Of a stretch of 64,000 nt of DNA, positions 44,654 to 52,673 are shown piece after piece. Source of the DNA: Mucilaginibacter sp. 44-25 (GTDB taxonomy: Bacteria; Bacteroidota; Bacteroidia; Sphingobacteriales; Sphingobacteriaceae); assembly GCA_001898335.1 (NCBI GenBank), contig MKTS01000013.1, positions 124,001 through 188,000 of the forward strand, in the 5' to 3' direction. The notes below the pieces were generated by a model that ran no database searches, was not told the DNA's origin, and was given only the letters and a program-made list of their open reading frames with translations. The position numbers and the translations under genes are program-made. Numbering within the stretch: position 1 is the stretch's first letter; each line of letters starts with the position of its first letter.

Positions 44654-46339
44654 TTACCAGAAAATGGTATAAACAGCTACTAAGATACCGGCTACAATTA
44701 ATGAACCGGCCGCGAAAGCGCGCGACATCCTGAACATGCTGGAATCCACTTCCAGTCCGTTCGGCTTCACACCGTTTCTGGTTTCTATTTTTGAAATGAT
44801 GTACATGCCGATGACGCAAATCAGGAAAACAAAACCCATGCGATCTAAAAACGGGATCTCGTAAACTTTATCGGCATTGAGCTTGGCAAAACCAAACGGC
44901 ACCAGGAACTTTAAATTGGCAAAGTGAGGCAGGAACTTAAAGAACACCGAGAAAACAAAGCCCCCTATCGTTGAGAACAAGGCCGCGTTTGAGGTGGCTT
45001 TTTTCCAGAAGAAACCTAACAGGAACATGGCCAGGATACCCGGCGATACAAAACCTGTATATTCCTGTATGTACTGGAAGCCCTGTTTACCCTCGCCCAT
45101 CAGCTGCTCGCCTATAAGCAATGACATGATCACACCTAAAAACATAGCTACCACAACTGATATTTTACCCAGGTTTACCAACTGGCGGTCATTAGCCTGG
45201 GGGTTGATAGCCTTTTTGTAAATATCCAGCGTAAATATGGTAGCAATACTATTGGCTTTACCTGCAAGCGAAGCCACTATAGCCGCGGTAAGCGCCGCGA
45301 AAGATAGTCCCTTTAAACCCGAAGGAAGCAAGTCAAGCAGTGACGGGTATGCCTTGTTAACATCCAGTACGCCTTTTGAGCTTAACATTTCCTGATGGAA
45401 CATTCCTTTTTGATAAAGTACGAATGCGGCTATACCCGGGATAACCACAATAACCGGCATCAGGATCTTTAAAAACGCGCCGAACAGTAAACCACCGCGC
45501 GCGGTTTTAAGATTAGCACCCAAAGCCCTTTGCGTGATGTACTGGTTACAACCCCAATAATTAAGGTTAACGATCCACATACCACCGATAAGTACCGAAA
45601 GGCCGGGAAGGTCCAGATAATTTGGATTATCTTTCTTAAATATCATGTGGAAATGGTCACCAGCTTCACGTTTCATGATCGCCAGGCCGTTTAAAATACC
45701 CGTAGTACCGGATTTTTCACTGAGCAAATTCAAGGCGATATAGCTGGCAACCAGGCCGCCTAAAACCAGGAAGAACACCTGTATAACATCGGTATAGCCG
45801 ATAACCTTCATACCGCCAAGCGTAATAATAATGGCGAATACGGCAAGGAAGCCGATACAAATATTAATATCAATACCCGATATACCGCTGATGGCCAACG
45901 CCCCAAGGTAAAGGATAGACATTAAATTAACCACAATATATAGCAACAGCCAGAAAACCGCCATGATCATGGCTACGGTGCCATTGTAACGCTCATGCAG
46001 GAACTGAGGCATGGTGAATATTTTATTACGCAGGTACACCGGGATAAAAAATATCCCCACGATGATAAGCGTTAGCCCTCCCATTAATTCATAGGTGGAT
46101 ATGGCCAGGCCCATTTTAAAGCCCGAACCGCTCATACCTATCATCTGCTCGGCAGATATATTGGAAGCGATAAGGGAAGCGCCTATAGCCCACCAGGTAA
46201 GGGAGCCCTCGGCAAGGAAATAATCCTTTGATGTCGCGTCAGCATTACGTTTCCTGCGGTATACCCACAAGCCGTACAAGGCAACAATAACAAAGTACAC
46301 CAGGAAAACGGTGTAATCAGCTGAAGTTAGTTTACTCAT
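44654..46339 (-). CDS. Sodium:solute symporter (SSS family), probable L-arabinose importer
   Basis: 561 residues with about 14 hydrophobic helices and no signal peptide. SSS features: LAEGSLTWWAIGASLIASNI near 44-63, SAEQMIGMSGSGF, then GGMKVIGYTDVIQVFFLVLG and AALTAAIVASLAGKANSIAT in the sodium-site region. It is the last gene of the operon HAD-araB-araD-GH27-araA, 57 bases after araA. In Bacteroidota such symporters carry monosaccharides across the inner membrane, and context points to L-arabinose. Substrate is inferred. Confidence 0.92.
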   Translation of the reverse strand: MSKLTSADYTVFLVYFVIVALYGLWVYRRKRNADATSKDYFLAEGSLTWWAIGASLIASNISAEQMIGMSGSGFKMGLAISTYELMGGLTLIIVGIFFIPVYLRNKIFTMPQFLHERYNGTVAMIMAVFWLLLYIVVNLMSILYLGALAISGISGIDINICIGFLAVFAIIITLGGMKVIGYTDVIQVFFLVLGGLVASYIALNLLSEKSGTTGILNGLAIMKREAGDHFHMIFKKDNPNYLDLPGLSVLIGGMWIVNLNYWGCNQYITQRALGANLKTARGGLLFGAFLKILMPVIVVIPGIAAFVLYQKGMFHQEMLSSKGVLDVNKAYPSLLDLLPSGLKGLSFAALTAAIVASLAGKANSIATIFTLDIYKKAINPQANDRQLVNLGKISVVVAMFLGVIMSLLIGEQLMGEGKQGFQYIQEYTGFVSPGILAMFLLGFFWKKATSNAALFSTIGGFVFSVFFKFLPHFANLKFLVPFGFAKLNADKVYEIPFLDRMGFVFLICVIGMYIISKIETRNGVKPNGLEVDSSMFRMSRAFAAGSLIVAGILVAVYTIFW

Positions 46340-46396
46340 TGTGTTTCTTCTCTAAATTATATTAGGCAATAGTTGGTTGTTAATTAGGTTTTGGGT

Positions 46397-47893
46397 TTAT
46401 GCAGTACGGTAATAGTTATCGTTCCAGCGCAGTTCATTCAATAAATGCGGTATAGTGGTATCTTTTCCAATGCGTATAAATTCCAGCCCGGCCATTTCCG
46501 CGAAATCATGCATATGTTCGGCAGTAAGGTTCTGGCTGTAAACGGTATGGTGCGCGCCACCGGCGTATATCCATGCGGCGCAACCTGTTTTCATATCCGG
46601 AAGGGGTTTCCATAAAACACGAGCTACGGGCAGTTTAGGCAGATCTTCTACCGGCTCTACGGCTTCCACTTCGTTTACAATCAATCGGAAGCGATTACCC
46701 ATATCTACCAAAGAAGCGTTAAATGCAGGGCCCGCCGCTACGTTAAATACCAAACGCGCGGGATCTGCCTTGCCGCCAATACCCAAGGGGTGTACTTCAA
46801 GACTTGCTTTTCCGTTACTCAATGAAGCATCTATCTCCAGCATGTGCGAGCCCAATACCAATGAATTATTCGGGTCAAAGTGGTAAGTGTAATCTTCCAT
46901 AAAGGCGTTACCACCTTCAAGACCGGCACCCATTACTTTACAGGCACGCACTAACGCAGCAGTTTTCCAGTCGCCTTCGCCGGCAAAGCCAAATCCATCG
47001 GCCATTAAACGTTGCGCGGCAATACCCGGCAACTGTACCATGCCGTGCAGGTCTTCAAACGTATCGGTAAAGCCTTTAAAGCCACCGTCAACCAAAAATT
47101 TACGCAAGCCCAGCTCAATACGCGCCGCCTCGTAAACAGATGAATGTTTATCTCCGCCTTTCTTCAACGACGCATCCATCGTGTAAAGCGTTTCATATTC
47201 GGTAACCAGTTGGTCTATCTCGGCCTCGCTTATTTCGTTGATCACCTTTACCAGGTCGCCTACACCGTAGGTATTTACAGAATAACCAAATTTTACTTCG
47301 GCCTCCACCTTATCACCTTCCGTTACAGCCACGTAACGCATATTATCGCCAAAACGGGCGAATTTAGCTCCCTGCCAATCGTGCCAGCCTGCCGCCGCAC
47401 GGCTCCAGGCATTGATCTGGCCGAGTACTTCTTCATCCTGCCAGTGGCCTACTACTACCTTACGGTTCTTGCGCAGGCGCGATACCATGAAACCAAACTC
47501 ACGATCGCCGTGGGCGCTCTGGTTAAGGTTCATGAAATCCATGTCAATAGAACTCCACGGAATATCGCGATTGTATTGGGTATGCAGGTGCAGCATTGGC
47601 TTTTGCAAAATGTTTAAGCCGCGCACCCACATTTTGGCCGGCGAAAAGGTATGCATCCAGGTAATGATACCGATACAATTTTCGGCCGTGTTGGCAGCCA
47701 GTAAAGTGCTGTAGATCTCCTCAGGTGTTTTTACAACGGGTTTGTATACTACGGTCACGGGTATTTGCCCCGCGCTGTTCAGCCCTTCGGCAATATGCTG
47801 TGAGTGTTCTGCTACCAGTTTTAAGGTTTCTTCGCCGTATAAATGCTGGCTGCCGGTAATAAACCAAACTTCAAAAGTCTTTAAATTGATCAT
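46397..47893 (-). CDS. araA: L-arabinose isomerase
   Basis: 498 residues, the same as known AraA enzymes (about 500). It starts [20 protein letters not shown], the family's N-terminal signature. The conserved [54 protein letters not shown] and [10 protein letters not shown] blocks hold the metal-binding Glu and His residues. It converts L-arabinose to L-ribulose in the cytoplasm, the first step of catabolism. It lies 21 bases after the GH27 gene and before the symporter gene. Confidence 0.97.
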   Translation of the reverse strand: MINLKTFEVWFITGSQHLYGEETLKLVAEHSQHIAEGLNSAGQIPVTVVYKPVVKTPEEIYSTLLAANTAENCIGIITWMHTFSPAKMWVRGLNILQKPMLHLHTQYNRDIPWSSIDMDFMNLNQSAHGDREFGFMVSRLRKNRKVVVGHWQDEEVLGQINAWSRAAAGWHDWQGAKFARFGDNMRYVAVTEGDKVEAEVKFGYSVNTYGVGDLVKVINEISEAEIDQLVTEYETLYTMDASLKKGGDKHSSVYEAARIELGLRKFLVDGGFKGFTDTFEDLHGMVQLPGIAAQRLMADGFGFAGEGDWKTAALVRACKVMGAGLEGGNAFMEDYTYHFDPNNSLVLGSHMLEIDASLSNGKASLEVHPLGIGGKADPARLVFNVAAGPAFNASLVDMGNRFRLIVNEVEAVEPVEDLPKLPVARVLWKPLPDMKTGCAAWIYAGGAHHTVYSQNLTAEHMHDFAEMAGLEFIRIGKDTTIPHLLNELRWNDNYYRTA

Positions 47894-47914
47894 GCGTATG
47901 TTAATGATTTAATG

Positions 47915-49297
47915 TTATTGTTTAATTGGCGACAGCCTGTAAAGTGCCGCGCCATGTGCGTTAATTTTTTGCTGATAAGTGGATTGATAAGCGCCCTTGT
48001 TTTGCCTGGCCCAAAGGTCGCTAACCGTTACCCGCCCGTTAAAGCCTAAAGCGGTAAAGTCAAGCGGTACATCTGCATTGGTATCTTTTAAATTAAATAC
48101 CGCCACGTACATATCTTTAGAACCAGGCACCGCCGAATACCATACCATGCTTTCATTATTATGGTAAAGTTCTTTGGGGTTGATGCCATGCTGGTTTACC
48201 GCCAGCACTTCGGGATTGTTAAGTAATTGAAGATCAAAAGGACGGTTCTCCGGCATGTTGCCGCCCATCATTAACGGCGACCGGAAAATGCACCAGAACG
48301 TCATGTGTGTGCGCAGCTCATCATCGGTAAACTTGCTGTAACGCTCCGGCCCTACCGGGCCACGTTTAGATAGTTTGCCTATTTGCAGCATATCACAATC
48401 GGGCCAGTGGCCGGGGCCGCCTGTTCCCTGCCATTTACGCGCGTAGGCAAACATGTTAAGCAGTTCCTGCCAGCTATCCCAGAAATCATCTGCCATGCGC
48501 CATTGGTTGGCATAACGTGCTACATGGGCCGCTTCTTTAACAGGGGTTTCGCCGGGTGATATGCTCAATACTATAGGTCTTTTAGTATGTAATATAGCTT
48601 TGTGGTAGCCTTCAATTTCGGCTTTATGATAAGGGCGGGAAATATCATCAACCTTAATAAAGTCAACACCCCATGAGGCGTAAAGGTCCAATATCGAGTT
48701 CAAATACTCCTGGGCGCCCGGCTTGCTCATATCAAGGCCATACATGTGGTTCATCCACTCACATTTAGAACTGGTATCGGCTATCATATCGGCTGTAATA
48801 CCTTTCGCCCCTAACACGGGTGATTTTGCCCAAACCGCCTGCCTGGGTATGCCCCGCATAACATGTATCCCAAACTTTAAGCCGAGGCCATGTACATAAT
48901 CGCCAAGCGATTTAAAGCCCTTACCATCAAGCGCCGAAGGAAACTTATTTGGCTGCGGCAGCAAACGTCCCCATTTATCCATGGTTAACCAGGGGATGTA
49001 CGAACCATCCTCCAGCCTTCTTTGAAAGGGATTACCGATGTGGCTGCCGGGAGGATTATCGTAAGACCATAAAAAGTCGACCACTATATACTGCCACCCA
49101 TAGGGCTTTAAGTTTTTAGCCATGTACTGCGCGTTGGCCTTCACTTCGCTTTCATGCACCGCGGAGCCATAGCAATTGTAACTATTCCAACCCATAGGCG
49201 GCGTAACAGCCACCTGTTGAGCCGAGGCTACCTGCGAACCGGCTATAAAAGCAACGAACGCCAGGAAGCTTAAGATTAATTTGATCTTATTGACCAT
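47915..49297 (-). CDS. GH27 alpha-galactosidase / beta-L-arabinopyranosidase-like, secreted
   Basis: 460 residues from the ATG at 49297; another ATG at 49315 adds six. The signal peptide is MVNKIKLILSFLAFVAFIAG...SAQQ. GH27 blocks: TPPMGWNSYNCYGSAVHES, YIVVDFLWSYDNP, the nucleophile Asp in GVDFIKVDDISRPYH and the acid/base Asp in MADDFWDSW. It overlaps the araD end by 11 bases and is followed by araA at 21 bases, so an exported hydrolase sits inside a cytoplasmic arabinose pathway operon. This favours release of beta-L-arabinopyranose (a structural mimic of alpha-galactose) over plain alpha-galactosidase, but sequence alone does not decide. Confidence 0.88.
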   Translation of the reverse strand: MVNKIKLILSFLAFVAFIAGSQVASAQQVAVTPPMGWNSYNCYGSAVHESEVKANAQYMAKNLKPYGWQYIVVDFLWSYDNPPGSHIGNPFQRRLEDGSYIPWLTMDKWGRLLPQPNKFPSALDGKGFKSLGDYVHGLGLKFGIHVMRGIPRQAVWAKSPVLGAKGITADMIADTSSKCEWMNHMYGLDMSKPGAQEYLNSILDLYASWGVDFIKVDDISRPYHKAEIEGYHKAILHTKRPIVLSISPGETPVKEAAHVARYANQWRMADDFWDSWQELLNMFAYARKWQGTGGPGHWPDCDMLQIGKLSKRGPVGPERYSKFTDDELRTHMTFWCIFRSPLMMGGNMPENRPFDLQLLNNPEVLAVNQHGINPKELYHNNESMVWYSAVPGSKDMYVAVFNLKDTNADVPLDFTALGFNGRVTVSDLWARQNKGAYQSTYQQKINAHGAALYRLSPIKQ

Positions 49298-49985
49298 AGT
49301 AGGAATCCGGACCATGTTTACGTTGGTAATGTTTATTGATAAGGGCGTCTTTTAACCTCGGTGCCGAAGCGTTGATCTGCTCGGTTAAATAGGCCATTTG
49401 CGCCACGGTTTCCAGCACCGCGCTGTTATAAACAGCCTTTTCGGCGGTTTTACCCCAGGTGAACGGGGCATGGTTGCCCATCAGCACCATTTCTACCTCT
49501 TTATAATCTAAACCCGTTTCTTTAAAGTGATCCATGATCTGGAAACCGGTCTGGTACTCATAGTTACCTTTTATCAACTCGTCGCTCATTGGCGGCGCGC
49601 AGGGAATGTCGGTAGTTAAATGGTCGGCATGGGTGGTACCAAATATGGGTATGCACCGCTGCGATTGCGCCCATGCGGTAGCGTAAGTGGAGTGGGTATG
49701 CACTATGCCGTTTATCCCTTCCCAATGCTTGTACAGCACCGCATGGGTTAACGTATCTGACGACGGCCGCAGGTCACCCTCGATAGTGCTACCGTCAAAA
49801 TCAACGATCACCATTTTCTCAGGAGTAAGTTGAGCGTAAGGCACACCGCTTGGCTTAATGGCGAAAACGCCCAGGTCGCGGTCGGCCGCGCTTACGTTAC
49901 CAAAAGTGAACAATACTAAACCCAGTTGCGGCAACTGCATATTGGTTTCATAGGCCGTTTGCCTGATGTGTTGGTATTTACTCAT
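49287..49985 (-). CDS. araD: L-ribulose-5-phosphate 4-epimerase
   Basis: 232 residues of the class II aldolase/epimerase fold. It shows NVSAADRDLGVFAIKPSGVP, DFDGSTIEGDLRPSSDT, the zinc His pair in GIVHTHSTYATAWAQ, the third zinc His region VLMGNHAPFTWGK and a Tyr-containing tail ending KHGPDSYYGQ. It turns L-ribulose 5-phosphate into D-xylulose 5-phosphate. Only three bases separate it from araB, and it overlaps the GH27 start downstream. Confidence 0.96.
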   Translation of the reverse strand: MSKYQHIRQTAYETNMQLPQLGLVLFTFGNVSAADRDLGVFAIKPSGVPYAQLTPEKMVIVDFDGSTIEGDLRPSSDTLTHAVLYKHWEGINGIVHTHSTYATAWAQSQRCIPIFGTTHADHLTTDIPCAPPMSDELIKGNYEYQTGFQIMDHFKETGLDYKEVEMVLMGNHAPFTWGKTAEKAVYNSAVLETVAQMAYLTEQINASAPRLKDALINKHYQRKHGPDSYYGQ

Positions 49986-49988
49986 GGC

Positions 49989-51698
49989 TTACGCGATTTT
50001 TTCAGTTTGTTCTTCTTTGGCCGAAGCGATCTGCCATGCCACAAACTCGCCTAACCCTTTGTATTGGGCATAGCGCTTATTGTATATCTCGTGGTTGGCT
50101 TCGTTAGGCTCGTAGGATACATCAAAACCACCACCCATTGCGTGCATAGCTTCCTCAACGGTTGGATAAATACCGGCAACCACCGCCGCAAACATGGCCG
50201 CGCCCAAAGCGCAGGTATGTTTAAACTGATGGATGCGGATAGGCATGCCCAGTACATCGGCCATGGTTTGCATTACAAAAGCCGATTTTTTAGCCACTCC
50301 TCCAATGCCTATAATACCCTTTACGGGGATGCCTTCCTGTATAAAGCGGTCGACTATGCTTTTAGCACCAAAGCAGGTGGCTTCTACCAATGCCCTGAAA
50401 ACGCGGGGGGCATCAGAACCCAGGCTTAACCCTGTGATTGCGCCTTTAAGCGTTTGGTCGGCATCCGGTGTGCGGCGGCCGTTAAACCAATCTATCGCCA
50501 GCTCGTTTACCTCATCAATAGGTAACAACGCGGCCTGGCGGCTTAACTCAGGGATAATTTCTTCCGCTAATTCCGCCTTTAATGCCTCGGCAACTTCAGG
50601 ACTGATCACTTTGGAATTGGCCAATAGGTTGTTCAAAGGCCATGACAGGATGTTCTTAAACCATGCGTAAGTATCACCAAAAGCCGACTGCCCTGCTTCC
50701 AAACCTACCATGCCCGGTATTACCGAACCGTTTACCTGTCCGCATATCCCTTTCACCAGTTTATTATCTATATCATGAGTTGGCGCTACCAAAATATCGC
50801 AGGTGGAGGTACCCATTACCTTACTTAAATGGTAAGGTTCTATCTGCCCGCCAACAGCGCCCATGTGCGCATCAAAAGCGCCTACGCCTACTTTTACATC
50901 AGCAGGCAAGCCCAGGCGTTGCGCCCACTCGTTACTCAGGGTACCCGCTGCTACATCAGAAGTGTAGGTTTCGCGGAATAACCTGTCGGTAAACCCTTTC
51001 AGGAGCGGATCAAGCGAAGAAAAGAATTCATCAGGCGGTAAGCCGTCAAAAGCCTCGGCCCATAACGCCTTATGACCAGCCGCGCAGCGACTGCGTTTCA
51101 TTTCGGCGGAACGGTTGCCGCCGGTAAGCAGGAACGGGATCCAGTCGCAATGCTCTACCCATGAGTAACAAGCCTCGCGTACTTTTTCGTCTACCTTTAG
51201 TATATGCAGCAGTTTTGCCCAGAACCATTCTGACGAGTAGATACCACCAACATATTGCAGGTAATTGATATCGAATTTGGCGGCATGTTCATTAATAGCG
51301 GCGGCCTCTTTAACCGAAGTATGGTCTTTCCACAAAACAAACATGGCGTTGGGGTTTTCCTCAAAGCCGGGTAACAATGCCAGGGGCACACCCGCCTCGT
51401 TTACCGCCACCGGCGACGAGCCCGTGGTATCAACAGAAATGCCTTTTACCTGGCGGGCTATCTCATCGCCACCGGCAAGCCTTATACATTCCTTAACCGT
51501 TATTTCAAGCCCCTCAATATAATCGAGCGGATGCTGCCTGAACTGGTTGGCAGCAGGCTTGCAGAAAAGGCCTTTTTTCCAGCGTGTATATTCATGTACG
51601 GATGAGGCAAGCTCTTTCCCGTTTGCGGCATCGACAATTACAGAACGAACAGAATCTGATCCGTAATCGATCCCAATCACATATTGATTTGAACCCAT
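49989..51698 (-). CDS. araB: Ribulokinase
   Basis: 569 residues of the FGGY kinase family. N-terminal YVIGIDYGSDSVRSVIVDAA, SVDTTGSSPVAVNEAGVPLA in the first domain, CDWIPFLLTGG, and C-terminal VGAFDAHMGAVGGQI, the catalytic Asp region, then GMVGLEAGQSAFGDTYAW and GIIGIGGVAKKSAF. Length is near that of E. coli AraB (566). It phosphorylates L-ribulose. It is the second gene of the operon, 85 bases after the HAD gene. Confidence 0.97.
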   Translation of the reverse strand: MGSNQYVIGIDYGSDSVRSVIVDAANGKELASSVHEYTRWKKGLFCKPAANQFRQHPLDYIEGLEITVKECIRLAGGDEIARQVKGISVDTTGSSPVAVNEAGVPLALLPGFEENPNAMFVLWKDHTSVKEAAAINEHAAKFDINYLQYVGGIYSSEWFWAKLLHILKVDEKVREACYSWVEHCDWIPFLLTGGNRSAEMKRSRCAAGHKALWAEAFDGLPPDEFFSSLDPLLKGFTDRLFRETYTSDVAAGTLSNEWAQRLGLPADVKVGVGAFDAHMGAVGGQIEPYHLSKVMGTSTCDILVAPTHDIDNKLVKGICGQVNGSVIPGMVGLEAGQSAFGDTYAWFKNILSWPLNNLLANSKVISPEVAEALKAELAEEIIPELSRQAALLPIDEVNELAIDWFNGRRTPDADQTLKGAITGLSLGSDAPRVFRALVEATCFGAKSIVDRFIQEGIPVKGIIGIGGVAKKSAFVMQTMADVLGMPIRIHQFKHTCALGAAMFAAVVAGIYPTVEEAMHAMGGGFDVSYEPNEANHEIYNKRYAQYKGLGEFVAWQIASAKEEQTEKIA

Positions 51699-51783
51699 AA
51701 TTTATTATTGTTGTAACAACACTTATTTTACAAGAAAAATTTGATCAGGATAATGGCTATATGCCGTTTTGCTTACCTGATGT

Positions 51784-52395
51784 TTATAATTGGTCAATCC
51801 GTACCCAGGCCATACCCGCGGCTTTAGCGGCGGTAACGCCGGGTTCGGCATCTTCAAACACTATACATTCGGCCGGCTCAACCCCAAGTTCAGCAGCTGC
51901 TTTTAAAAACGGATCAGGGAAAGGCTTTCCGTGAAAGGTTTCTCCCGCGCAAACCATTACCTCTACCTTGTCGGCAATGTTGAGGATGTTAAGCGTTTTT
52001 TCAACCGCTTCCCTGCTCCCGCCGGATACTACGCCAACCTTAACCTTACCCGCGTGCAATTTAAGGTGTTCAACCACCGGCACTATGGGCTGGGTAAGAT
52101 TTATATAATCATCCAGGAACAGCTTGTACTTTTTCTGATTAAATTCTTCAGGATCAAGCGAGGTATTGTAGCGCCTGTTAATTTCCTCAACCACCTTTAC
52201 AGTAGGCCATCCGGCAAGTTCGTATACAATATCTCCATCAAAATCGAGCCCATGCTCAGCAGCTACCTTAATATAAGTAAGGCGATGCGCCTCCATATTA
52301 TCAGCCAGCGTACCATCGCAATCATATAAAAACGCCTTATACCCCTCACTTATATTGTTGAGCTTTTCAAGCGCTTCCATTTCTGTTTGTTGCAT
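51784..52395 (-). CDS. HAD-family phosphatase/beta-phosphoglucomutase-like, first gene of the ara operon
   Basis: 203 residues. It has the HAD motifs: the nucleophile pair in FLYDCDGTLADNMEAHRL, motif II VVSGGSREAVE, the Lys in GKPFPDPFLKAAAELG and motif IV VFEDAEPGVTAAKAAGM. The cap domain is of the beta-phosphoglucomutase subclass. It has no signal, so it is cytoplasmic. Being first in the araBDA operon suggests sugar-phosphate repair or detoxification, or recycling of a pentose phosphate; the substrate is not known. Length is about normal for this subclass. Confidence 0.85.
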   Translation of the reverse strand: MQQTEMEALEKLNNISEGYKAFLYDCDGTLADNMEAHRLTYIKVAAEHGLDFDGDIVYELAGWPTVKVVEEINRRYNTSLDPEEFNQKKYKLFLDDYINLTQPIVPVVEHLKLHAGKVKVGVVSGGSREAVEKTLNILNIADKVEVMVCAGETFHGKPFPDPFLKAAAELGVEPAECIVFEDAEPGVTAAKAAGMAWVRIDQL

Positions 52396-52467
52396 AAATA
52401 ATTATCGCAGCCTCATCAGCTACCTCTATTTAACAGGCTGTAATATGTAATTGGTTATAATTGGTTG

Positions 52468-52484
52468 GTTAGCCAAATGCTAAC
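52468..52484. promoter_or_regulatory. Probable AraR operator: perfect inverted repeat in front of the ara operon
   Basis: GTTAGC (52468-52473), five bases, GCTAAC (52479-52484). It lies 9 bases downstream of the candidate -7 box (52494-52501) on the transcribed side and 73 bases before the HAD start, so it covers the probable transcription start. That is a repressor position. The link to AraR is inference. Confidence 0.6.
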
Positions 52485-52493
52485 ACCATATCA

Positions 52494-52501
52494 CAAATAT
52501 A
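52494..52501 (-). promoter_or_regulatory. Candidate -7 box of the ara operon
   Basis: On the minus strand TATATTTG matches TAnnTTTG exactly. No clear -33 TTTG is found 19-21 bases upstream. Confidence 0.5.
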
Positions 52502-52531
52502 AATTTTATTTTATAATTGTAAATAGCACAC

Positions 52532-52548
52532 TTAATAATTGTTATTAA
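52532..52548. repeat. 17-bp palindrome upstream of the ara promoter
   Basis: TTAATAA-TTG-TTATTAA, with perfect 7-base arms. It lies about 30 bases upstream of the -7 box, where an activator could sit. On the minus strand it reads TAATAACAATTA, the same core as in the galM-side palindrome and the HTCS/araR region. Confidence 0.45.
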
Positions 52549-52644
52549 AATTATCCACAATCCGATAGATGGTCTAAATACTCCACTATCATGAAGATAA
52601 TAGTTGATTATATAGGTCTGTCTGAAGAAACTAAATTGTAAAAA

Positions 52645-52667
52645 AATGGCCGGTTAAACCGGCCATT
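52645..52667 (-). terminator. Intrinsic terminator of the DUF885/DUF5695-like operon
   Basis: AATGGCCGGTT and AACCGGCCATT form a perfect 11-bp inverted repeat around one base (real loop about five bases). The A-run just left of it gives a T-run on the minus strand. It lies 6 bases beyond the stop at 52674. Confidence 0.9.
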
Positions 52668-52673
52668 GATGTA

